DNA from: CAWDZK01 sp963726615
GTDB lineage: Bacteria; Actinomycetota; Actinomycetes; JACCUZ01
NCBI GenBank assembly: GCA_963726615.1
Contig: CAVSCX010000016.1
Coordinates: 1 to 64,000 of the forward strand
DNA: 64,000 bases
Direction of reading: 5' to 3'
Shown: one piece after another, positions 7,881-15,079 of the stretch
Numbering within the stretch: the stretch's first letter is position 1
Layout of the letters: every line of letters starts with the position of its first letter
Made by a program: the position numbers and the translations under genes
Notes under the pieces: generated by a model
Databases searched by the model: none
Seen by the model: the letters and a program-made list of their open reading frames with translations, nothing else
Told to the model about the DNA's origin: nothing

Positions 7881-9664
7881 GACGTGGACGTCAGGCCGTG
7901 GCCGAACGGGTAGAGGGTCGTGCCCGGGTCACCGGCCGTGGGGATGGCGACCGGCAGCAGACCTGCCGGCTGGACCTCGCCGAAGAGCACCCGGGCGAGC
8001 GACTCGACGGAGATCGCGGTGGTGGAGTACGTCGCGAGGTAGGTCGGTGCGTCGGTGAAGTACGCGATGTCGTACGGGTCCCGCACCGCCACCACGACGA
8101 CCGGTGTGCCGGTGGCGAGCAGCTGCTTGACCAGCTTCTGCTGACCGGCGCTGGTCCAGGCTCTGTTCGTCGCGACGACGACCTGGTCGCTGGCCTGTGC
8201 CTGCGCCACGGCAGCGGCGATTGTCGCGTCGTTCGGCGCGGTACCGGTGTTGTACGCCGTTGCGGCCGGCCCGCGGGAGGAGATCCGCTCGGCGAGGCCG
8301 GAAGTGACACTGGCGCCGGTGACGAGGACCTTCTGGGCGCCCTTGGTGAGCGGCAGCGTGTCGGCGTCGTCCTTCACCAGGGTGACCGTGGCGTCGGTGA
8401 TCTCCTGGGCCCGCTGCTGGTGCGCAGCGGTGCCCACCAGGGAGCTGACCTTGGACACGTCGACGATGACGTTCTTCTGCTTGAAGAGACCGCGGGTCAT
8501 CTTCAGCTGCAGCACGCGGTGCACGGACTTGTCGATCCGGTCCTCGGTGAGCTCACCTGAGCGCACGGCGCCGAGCACGGCGTTGTAGGCGATGTCGAGC
8601 TTGCCGGGTGCGGGCATCAGCAGCTGGTCGACACCGGCCTTCAGCGCCAGCACCGGGATGCGGTCGTCGCCGAAGCCGTCGCGCACGCCCTGCATGGTGA
8701 GGGCGTCGGTGATGACCACGCCGTCGTAACCCATCTCGCCCCGCAGGATGTCGGTGATGATCGGCTTCGAGAGGGTCGCTGGCACCCCGGACGGGTCGAG
8801 CGCGGGGACGACGATGTGCGCCGTCATGATCGTGTCGATTCCGCGGCTGATCGCGGCTCGGAACGGCGGGGCGTCGATCCGCTCCCACTCGGCGCGGGTG
8901 TGGTTGATGATCGGCACGCCGTAGTGGCTGTCGGTCGCCGTGTCGCCGTGACCGGGGAAGTGCTTCGCGGTGGCGGCCACGTTGGCGCCCTGGTAGCCGT
9001 CGACGCTCGCCGCCACCAGATCGGACACCAGCGACGGGTCGGACCCGAACGACCGGACACCGATGACCGGGTTCTGCGCGTTCACGTTGACGTCAGCGAC
9101 CGGTGCGAAGTTCTGGTTGATGCCGACGGCCCGCAGCTCCTTGCCGCTGATCCGGGCCGCGTCGTATGCGTTGGGCACGCTGCGTCCCGCGCCCAGTGCC
9201 ATGTTTCCGGGCAGCTGGGTTGCCGGCGGTCCGACCCGGGTGACGACTCCGTGCTCCTGGTCGGTGCTGATCAGCAGGGGGATGCCGGACCGCTGCGAGG
9301 TCGCCACCCGCTGCAGGCCGTTGGACAGGCCCGCGATCTGCTCGGGGTCGGCCACGTTGTTGGACCAGGCGAAGTAGATGACCCCGCCGACGTGGTACTT
9401 CTGGATCAGCTCCTTGCCGTTCGCGACGCCGAGGTCCTGCTCGTTGTGCGCGACGTCGGCCGGGTCGGTCGTGTCGGCTGTCTGCCCGTACGCGTAGGTG
9501 ACGAAGAGCTGGCCGACCTTCTCCTCCAGCGTCATCCGCTTGATGATCTGGTCGATCCGGTCGCTGCTGCTGGCTGCCGCAGGTCCGCCGAGAGAGGTCA
9601 CAGCGACCGCACATGCCACGAGCAGCAGGAGCAGCGGTCGGAGTCGGGCGCGGATCTCGGGCAC
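7877..9664 (-). CDS. nagZ: Exported beta-N-acetylglucosaminidase NagZ (GH3)
   Basis: Removes GlcNAc from the non-reducing end of muropeptides or chito-oligosaccharides. The 595-aa protein has a signal peptide (LLLLLVACAVAVTSLGGPAAA). The GH3 catalytic barrel carries the NagZ His/Asp dyad motif KHFPGHGDTATDSH and the nucleophile in VVITDALTM. A C-terminal domain follows (residues about 400-595), as in the longer two-domain Gram-positive enzymes. It is first in the operon, and the 170 bp upstream hold a plausible promoter. Export indicates the activity is outside the cell, unlike cytosolic NagZ of enterobacteria. Confidence 0.94.
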   Translation of the reverse strand: MPEIRARLRPLLLLLVACAVAVTSLGGPAAASSSDRIDQIIKRMTLEEKVGQLFVTYAYGQTADTTDPADVAHNEQDLGVANGKELIQKYHVGGVIYFAWSNNVADPEQIAGLSNGLQRVATSQRSGIPLLISTDQEHGVVTRVGPPATQLPGNMALGAGRSVPNAYDAARISGKELRAVGINQNFAPVADVNVNAQNPVIGVRSFGSDPSLVSDLVAASVDGYQGANVAATAKHFPGHGDTATDSHYGVPIINHTRAEWERIDAPPFRAAISRGIDTIMTAHIVVPALDPSGVPATLSKPIITDILRGEMGYDGVVITDALTMQGVRDGFGDDRIPVLALKAGVDQLLMPAPGKLDIAYNAVLGAVRSGELTEDRIDKSVHRVLQLKMTRGLFKQKNVIVDVSKVSSLVGTAAHQQRAQEITDATVTLVKDDADTLPLTKGAQKVLVTGASVTSGLAERISSRGPAATAYNTGTAPNDATIAAAVAQAQASDQVVVATNRAWTSAGQQKLVKQLLATGTPVVVVAVRDPYDIAYFTDAPTYLATYSTTAISVESLARVLFGEVQPAGLLPVAIPTAGDPGTTLYPFGHGLTSTS

Positions 9665-9766
9665 GGTGCCTCCAAGGCGGGGGGAGCGCGCCGGGGCGGC
9701 GCGAGACAGCAGCGGGACGACGCCGGACGGGCTTGTCCGGAAACCAGCAACGTTGGTTGGCTGTTT

Positions 9767-9802
9767 CGCGTAAGTTACCTACACTGCCGACCGTGGTCAA
9801 CG
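9767..9802 (-). promoter_or_regulatory. Candidate promoter and operator of the nagZ-namZ-rpiR operon
   Basis: On the minus strand TTGACC is followed after 17 bp by TAACTT, a reasonable actinobacterial sigma-70-like pair. The downstream element lies in GTAGGTAACTTAC, a 13-base dyad with one mismatch. On the plus strand this contains AAGTTACCT (9772-9780), repeated at 4843-4851 before the rpiR-like gene. An RpiR operator is a reasonable guess; no data support it beyond the repeat. Confidence 0.4.
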
Positions 9803-9837
9803 GTCAAACCAGCCAAGAACGGCCCGAACTGACTGCG

Positions 9838-10803
9838 TCAGGCGCAGAGCCGGGCGTGCGTCTCCGGCGTGGCCAGTGTCGGGTCGAGCGCGGCGAGCGC
9901 CAGCCAGGCCGCTCCGCCCACTCCGGTGCGGGCCGGCAGCGCGACGCCGGCGAAGCGCGCCGAGAGCAGTCCCCGCAGCACGGCCCCGACCGGGGACTGG
10001 TCGCCGGCCAGGCTTCCCGCGAGGACGATCGGGGTGTTCTCGGCCGGGTCCCGGATCAGACCGAGCGTCGCCACCAGTGCAGCCGCGGCGCGCTCGACGA
10101 TCGACTGCGCCTGCGGGTCCCCGGCACGGTAGGCGGCAGTGACCAGGGGGGCGAGCGCCGAGAGCTGGACACCGCGACGCGAGTTCACCACCTGGATCAC
10201 CCGGTCGCGCTGACCGTGGCGCCCCGGCCGGATGGCGTCCAGCTCGCGCAGGACGGAGTCGACCAGCGTCCCGGGAGGCGTCCCCGCGTCCAACGTGCGC
10301 AAGGTGGCGCGGACGGCCTCGCGCCCGAGCCAGAACCCCGAGCCGTCGTCCCCGAGCAGCCAGCCGTGGCCGTCCGCGGTCCGCGTCAGCCGGCGGTCGG
10401 TCAGCGAGCCTGCCGCCGCACCGGTGCCGGCGACCAGGACCGCGCCGTCGGCCTCCGGCGTGCCGCTGGCAAAGGCCACCTCGAGGTCGGGAACGTAGCC
10501 GGGGTCGCAGGAGAGTCCGGCCTCGGTCCACACCGTGCCGAAGTGGGTGGCCACGGCGGGAGTGCGCAGCGCCGAACCCCCGGCGACGCCCAGCACCGAC
10601 GCCTTCACCCGGGCGGGGTCCACCCCGGCCAGCGCGGCGCGCAGGGCGTCACCGAGTGCGGCCGCGGCGCCGGCAGGGTCGGTGGTCGGGTTGCCGCCGC
10701 CGGAGACTCCCCGACCGTGCTCCTGCCCGTTAGCGCCGACCACAAGGATGCGCGTCGACGTGCCGCCGAGGTCGCCGCCGAGGGCCAAGATCTCCGAATG
10801 CAC
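9838..10803 (-). CDS. N-acetylglucosamine/N-acetylmuramate kinase (BadF/NagK-MurK family)
   Basis: A 321-aa ASKHA-fold kinase: phosphate-1 motif GGDLGGTSTRILVV at the N-terminus, LVAGTGAAAG in the middle (residues about 120-130), and GDDGSGFWLGREAV, a typical BadF/NagK segment. It probably phosphorylates the GlcNAc and MurNAc released by the neighbouring NagZ/NamZ. It lies 173 bp from nagZ on the same strand and is divergent from the SIS gene at 10910. Clostridial MurK of this family uses both sugars; specificity cannot be read here. Confidence 0.8.
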   Translation of the reverse strand: MHSEILALGGDLGGTSTRILVVGANGQEHGRGVSGGGNPTTDPAGAAAALGDALRAALAGVDPARVKASVLGVAGGSALRTPAVATHFGTVWTEAGLSCDPGYVPDLEVAFASGTPEADGAVLVAGTGAAAGSLTDRRLTRTADGHGWLLGDDGSGFWLGREAVRATLRTLDAGTPPGTLVDSVLRELDAIRPGRHGQRDRVIQVVNSRRGVQLSALAPLVTAAYRAGDPQAQSIVERAAAALVATLGLIRDPAENTPIVLAGSLAGDQSPVGAVLRGLLSARFAGVALPARTGVGGAAWLALAALDPTLATPETHARLCA

Positions 10804-10909
10804 AAGTACCCCGATTCAGGCGGATATCCGTTAGTGTCCCACCGATTCGCGACAACCCACGTCCCCCGCGGCGCATCGCGCGCTCACGTCACAGGAGGCC
10901 ACGACTCCG
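10804..10909. promoter_or_regulatory. Divergent promoter region between kinase and SIS gene
   Basis: About 105 bp separate the two divergent starts. It contains a perfect 10-base palindrome CGGATATCCG at 10820-10829 and an AGGAGG ribosome site for the SIS gene at 10892-10897. No DasR-like dre box (TGGTCTAGACCA) is present. Confidence 0.4.
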
Positions 10910-11713
10910 ATGGCTGACGCTTTCGATGCCGAAGCCGGCGGCGACCACGGTGCTGCGGCGACCACGGTCAGCGCCCAGGCCTACCTCGCCGCGCTCACGC
11001 CGATCATGACCAAGGTCGCCGAGCAGTCCGACGGCCCCGTGCAGGAGGCAGCCGACCTCATCGTGGCGTCGTTGCGAGCCGGCGGCGTCGTCCAGGCATT
11101 CGGCTCCGGGCACTCCGAGGCGTTGGCGATGGAGATCGCCGGTCGCGCGGGCGGGCTGGTGCCGACCAACCGGATCGCGCTGCGGGACGTCGTCATCGCC
11201 GGCGGCGAGTCGCCCGACGTACTCGGCGACAAGCACCTCGAGCGCGACCCGTCGATCGCCCACCGGCTGTACGACCTCGCCAACGTGTCAGAGTCCGACA
11301 TCTTCGTCGTCGCGTCGAACTCCGGCGTGAACGGCTCGATCGTCGAGCTCGCGCAGCTGGTGAAGCAGCGCGGGCACCGGCTGATCGCCATCACGTCGTT
11401 CACCCAGACCGCGGGGGTCGACTCCCGGCACCCGTCCGGCACGAAACTGGTCGACCACGCCGACGTCGCTCTCGACAACGGCGCCCCGTACGGCGACGCC
11501 GTGCTACCGCTCCCCGGCGGTGGCACCGTCTGCGCGGTCTCGTCGATCACCGGCGCCCTGGTCGCGCAGTTGATCGGCGCCGAAGTCGTCCGGCGGCTGA
11601 CCGAGGCGGGCGAGACACCGCCGGTCTACCTGTCGGCCAACGTCCCCGGCGGGGACGACCACAACAGCGCCCTCGAAGCCCGCTACGCCGGCCGGATCCG
11701 TCGTCTGGCCTGA
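10910..11713 (+). CDS. SIS-domain phosphosugar protein (UPF0309 family)
   Basis: A 267-aa SIS protein with sugar-phosphate loops QAFGSGHSEALAMEIAGRAG (residues about 63-82) and ASNSGVNGSIVELAQ (about 138-152). These match the UPF0309 group of uncharacterised sugar isomerases. MurNAc-6-P etherase (MurQ) is also a SIS enzyme, but its characteristic segments were not seen. It lies opposite the GlcNAc/MurNAc kinase and just ahead of the ngc transporter, so a role on an amino-sugar phosphate is likely. A strong AGGAGG site supports the ATG. Confidence 0.75.
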   Translation: MADAFDAEAGGDHGAAATTVSAQAYLAALTPIMTKVAEQSDGPVQEAADLIVASLRAGGVVQAFGSGHSEALAMEIAGRAGGLVPTNRIALRDVVIAGGESPDVLGDKHLERDPSIAHRLYDLANVSESDIFVVASNSGVNGSIVELAQLVKQRGHRLIAITSFTQTAGVDSRHPSGTKLVDHADVALDNGAPYGDAVLPLPGGGTVCAVSSITGALVAQLIGAEVVRRLTEAGETPPVYLSANVPGGDDHNSALEARYAGRIRRLA

Positions 11714-11800
11714 CTCGGTAGTTCATCACCAAGGAGAGAGCCCCCGAACGCTTGCTCCGCTGACTGTTCCGCCAGCACACCAACCCGGAAGGCAGACACC

Positions 11801-13216
11801 ATGACCACCGAGAAGAAGGCAGTCGACCGCCGCAGCTTCATGAAGGGCGCGCTGGCGACGGCGGCAGTCATCCCGTTCAGCAGCGCGCTTGCCGCGTGCG
11901 CGGGCAACAGCAACGACTCCGACAAGGACACGAAGGGAGGCGGCAAGGTCAGCGAGAGCAATCCCTTCGGCATGGCGGACAAGTCGTCGGTCGACGCGGT
12001 GATCTTCGACGGTGGCTACGGCACCGACTACGTCGCGTTCGCCGCCGCGCTGATGGAGAAGAACCACGCCGGGTCGTCGGTGAAGGTCTCCCCGACGACC
12101 AAGATCGCCCAGGAGCTGCAGCCGCGCTTCGTCGGTGGCAACCCGCCCGACCTGATCGACAACTCCGGTGAGAACGCGATCGGGTTCAGCACGATCCTCG
12201 ACCAGGTCGAGGACCTCAAGGACGTCCTCGACGCGAACACTCTCGAGGGGACGACGATCCGGGACACGCTGTTCGGTGGCGTCGAGGAGCCGGGCACGTA
12301 CGACGGCAAGCTGGCCGCGCTCAACTACGTGCTGACGGTCTATGCGGTCTGGTACTCCGCGAGCCTGTTCGAGGAGAACAGCTGGACCCCGCCGAAGACG
12401 TGGGACGAGGCGATGGACCTGGGCGCCAAGGCCAAGGCGAAGAACAAGTACCTGTTCGTGTGGGGCAAGGAGGCGGCGACGTACTACCAGACCCTCGCGA
12501 TCGGGTCGGCGATCAAGGAAGGCGGCGACGAGGTCCGGCTCGCGCTGGAGAACCTGGAAGCCGACTGCTGGTCGCACCCTGCCGTCCAGGCCGTCTTCAC
12601 GGGCATGGGCGAGATCGTCAAGGCCGGCTACGTCAAGCCCGGCGGAGCCGGCACCCAGTTCACTGCCGCTCAGGCCCAGTGGAGCAACAACCAGGATGCC
12701 CTGCTGTACCCGTCGGGATCCTGGATCGAGAACGAGATGAAGGACCAGACCAAGCCCGACTTCCGGATGACCGGGCTCCCCGAGATGACGGTGACGGCGG
12801 ACTCCTCGATGCCGTACGAGGCTCTGCACAGCGCCTCCGGTGAGCCGTTCGTCATCCCGTCGCAGGGCAAGAACGTGGCTGGGGGCAAGGAGCTGCTCCG
12901 GACGATGCTCTCCAAGGAGGCCGCCACCAACTTCGCCAAGACCAAGCTCGCGCCGACCATCGTCAAGGGCACTGTGCCGGCTGACGGTTTCGGCTCGACG
13001 GCACTGGTCTCGCAGAACGATCTGCTCAGCGCCGCCGGGTCCGACGTCTTCACCTGGAAGTTCGTCGACCTGTACGGCATCAACGCCGACCAGCTCGTCA
13101 TCTGGAACAGCTTCCTGGCCGGCAAGGCCGACGTCGCGGCGCTGACCTCGGGCCTGCAGAAGATCAGCGACAAGATCCGCGAGGACGACTCGATCAAGAA
13201 GATCAAGGTCACATGA
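11801..13216 (+). CDS. ngcE: N-acetylglucosamine/chitobiose-type ABC transporter binding lipoprotein NgcE
   Basis: A 471-aa solute-binding protein. The N-terminus RRSFMKGALATAAV followed by LAACAGN is a Tat signal ending in a lipobox, as in streptomycete NgcE. The mature part is a family-1 sugar-binding protein (FDGGYGTDYVAF, LLYPSGSWIENEM, SGEPFVIP). The gene overlaps ngcF by ATGA (13213-13216). It captures GlcNAc, diacetylchitobiose or related sugars outside the membrane; released MurNAc-containing sugars are possible given the upstream enzymes. Confidence 0.88.
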   Translation: MTTEKKAVDRRSFMKGALATAAVIPFSSALAACAGNSNDSDKDTKGGGKVSESNPFGMADKSSVDAVIFDGGYGTDYVAFAAALMEKNHAGSSVKVSPTTKIAQELQPRFVGGNPPDLIDNSGENAIGFSTILDQVEDLKDVLDANTLEGTTIRDTLFGGVEEPGTYDGKLAALNYVLTVYAVWYSASLFEENSWTPPKTWDEAMDLGAKAKAKNKYLFVWGKEAATYYQTLAIGSAIKEGGDEVRLALENLEADCWSHPAVQAVFTGMGEIVKAGYVKPGGAGTQFTAAQAQWSNNQDALLYPSGSWIENEMKDQTKPDFRMTGLPEMTVTADSSMPYEALHSASGEPFVIPSQGKNVAGGKELLRTMLSKEAATNFAKTKLAPTIVKGTVPADGFGSTALVSQNDLLSAAGSDVFTWKFVDLYGINADQLVIWNSFLAGKADVAALTSGLQKISDKIREDDSIKKIKVT

Positions 13217-14211
13217 TCGATTCGGCAGCCGTTCCCACCACGGACGCAGCACCGGTGATGCGTCCCAACAAGGCTCGCCGCACGCTGACGTTCGACAAGG
13301 TCAGCTTCTTCGTGGTGTTCCTCGGGCTGCCGCTGACGATCTTCCTGGTGTTCGTGGTCTGGCCGTTCGTGCAGGCGTTCTACTACTCCATGACCGACTG
13401 GTCGGGCTTCACCCCCGACATGGCCTTCGTCGGTCTGCGGAACTACCGGACGTTGCTCCACGACGACATCTTCATGACCGCGTTCTGGAACAACATCCTG
13501 CTGGCCGTCGTGGTGCCCCTCGTGACCGTCGTGCTCAGCTTCGTGCTGGCCACGATGGTCACGGTCGGGGGCACCACGCACGGGGCCGCACGTGGGATAC
13601 GGAACTCGAACTTCTATCGGGTCATCTCGTTCTTCCCCTACACGATCCCGGCGATCATCATCGGAATCTTGTGGGGTCAGATGTTCGACCCCTCCGCCGG
13701 CCTGCTGAACGGCGTCCTCACCAAGGTCGGGCTCGACCAGTTCGCCAGCTTTCCGTGGCTCGGGGACACCCGCACTGCCATGCCGGCCTCGATGTTCGTG
13801 ATCATCTGGGGCTTCGTGGGCTTCTACATGGTGCTGTTCGTCGCAGCGATCAAGGGGATCCCGTCGGATTACTACGACGCGATCCGGCTGGACGGCGCCG
13901 GCCGGGTCAGGACGGCGTTCTCGATCACGATCCCGTTGATCCGCGACAACATCCAGACCGCCTACATCTATCTGGGCATCCTGGCCCTCGATGCGTTCGT
14001 CTACATGCAGGCGCTCAACCCCGGCGGTGGGCCGGACAACTCCACCCTGGTCATGCCGCAGCGACTGCTCAACACCGCATTCTCGAAGGGCCAGTTCGGC
14101 CTCGCCAGCGCCATGGGCGTGGTGCTGGCCCTCGCGACCCTGGCATTCGCGACGCTCGTCTTCACGGTGAACTGGCTGACCGGCGGACGCGAACAGAAGG
14201 TCAAGCGATGA
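13213..14211 (+). CDS. ngcF: Sugar ABC transporter permease NgcF
   Basis: A 332-aa inner-membrane permease of the MalF type with about six hydrophobic spans (first IFLVFVVWPFVQAF). The EAA-loop region near residue 218 reads YYDAIRLDGAGRVRTAF and would contact the ATPase. It starts inside the ngcE stop and its own stop overlaps the ngcG start (ATGA, 14208-14211), so E, F and G are coupled. Confidence 0.9.
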   Translation: MIDSAAVPTTDAAPVMRPNKARRTLTFDKVSFFVVFLGLPLTIFLVFVVWPFVQAFYYSMTDWSGFTPDMAFVGLRNYRTLLHDDIFMTAFWNNILLAVVVPLVTVVLSFVLATMVTVGGTTHGAARGIRNSNFYRVISFFPYTIPAIIIGILWGQMFDPSAGLLNGVLTKVGLDQFASFPWLGDTRTAMPASMFVIIWGFVGFYMVLFVAAIKGIPSDYYDAIRLDGAGRVRTAFSITIPLIRDNIQTAYIYLGILALDAFVYMQALNPGGGPDNSTLVMPQRLLNTAFSKGQFGLASAMGVVLALATLAFATLVFTVNWLTGGREQKVKR

Positions 14212-15068
14212 CGACCACGACGCAACCCACGTCGGGGACTGCCGGGCAGAAGGCCGTCACCGCCGTCTCGCATGTCGTCCTCAGCGTGTGGACAGTCCTG
14301 ATCATCGTCCCGCTGCTGTGGACCCTGATGTCGTCGTTCAAGACGAGCAAGGAGATCTTCGCCTCACCGTTCACGCTGCCGGCACGGTGGAGCTTCGACA
14401 ACTACGTCTCCGCGTGGACCACGGCAGGCATCGGCAGGTACTTCGCCAACACCGTCATCGTGGTCGGGTTCGCACTGGTCATCGTCATGGTGCTGGGAGC
14501 GATGTGCGCCTACGTCCTCGCCCGCTTCTCCTTCTTCGGCAGCAAGCTCATCTACTACCTGATGCTCGCCGGGCTGACGTTCCCGGTCTTCCTCGCTGTG
14601 GTCCCGCTGTTCTTCGTGCTCAAGGACATCGGCCTGCTGAACACCCTGCCCGGGCTCATCATCACCTACGTGGCGTTCGCGCTCCCGTTCACGGTGTTCT
14701 TCCTGTTCCCGTTCTTCCGAGCGCTCCCCGACGAGATCGCCGAGGCCGCCGAGATCGACGGGGCGGGCGAGTGGCGCACGTTCTTCCAAGTCATGCTGCC
14801 CATGGCCAAGCCGGGAATGGCATCTGTCGCCATCTTCAACTTTCTCGGCCTGTGGAACCAGTTCCTGCTGCCGGTCGCCCTGAACACCGACCGCAAGAAC
14901 TACGTCCTGTCCCAGGGCATGGCCTCGTTCGCCTCACAAGCCGGCTACAACGTCGACTTCGGCCGGTTGTTCGCCGCCGTCGTGATCACCGTGGTCCCCG
15001 TCCTGGTCGTCTACGCCATCTTCCAGCGACAGCTCCAAGGCTCGGTCACTGCGGGAACCATGAAGTAG
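14208..15068 (+). CDS. ngcG: Sugar ABC transporter permease NgcG
   Basis: A 286-aa MalG-type permease with six hydrophobic spans and the EAA loop EIAEAAEIDGAGEWRTFF near residue 178. It ends 12 bp before the DUF5107 start. No ATP-binding subunit is encoded here or elsewhere in the window; in related actinobacteria such carbohydrate importers share a remote MsiK-type ATPase, which is the likely situation. Confidence 0.9.
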   Translation: MTTTTQPTSGTAGQKAVTAVSHVVLSVWTVLIIVPLLWTLMSSFKTSKEIFASPFTLPARWSFDNYVSAWTTAGIGRYFANTVIVVGFALVIVMVLGAMCAYVLARFSFFGSKLIYYLMLAGLTFPVFLAVVPLFFVLKDIGLLNTLPGLIITYVAFALPFTVFFLFPFFRALPDEIAEAAEIDGAGEWRTFFQVMLPMAKPGMASVAIFNFLGLWNQFLLPVALNTDRKNYVLSQGMASFASQAGYNVDFGRLFAAVVITVVPVLVVYAIFQRQLQGSVTAGTMK

Positions 15069-15079
15069 CTGCCATCTCG

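Noticed and set aside
10910..11713. Calling the SIS gene murQ
   Set aside because: SIS domain present but the etherase-specific segments were not recognised; left as UPF0309-type.
10804..11800. DasR dre boxes expected near GlcNAc genes
   Set aside because: No TGGTCTAGACCA-like palindrome was found in the intergenic regions 10804-10909, 11714-11800 or 21213-21281.
13671..15079. Long plus-strand open frames overlapping ngcF/ngcG
   Set aside because: They are alternative frames of true permease genes, lacking hydrophobic spans and normal codon bias; high GC lowers stop frequency.
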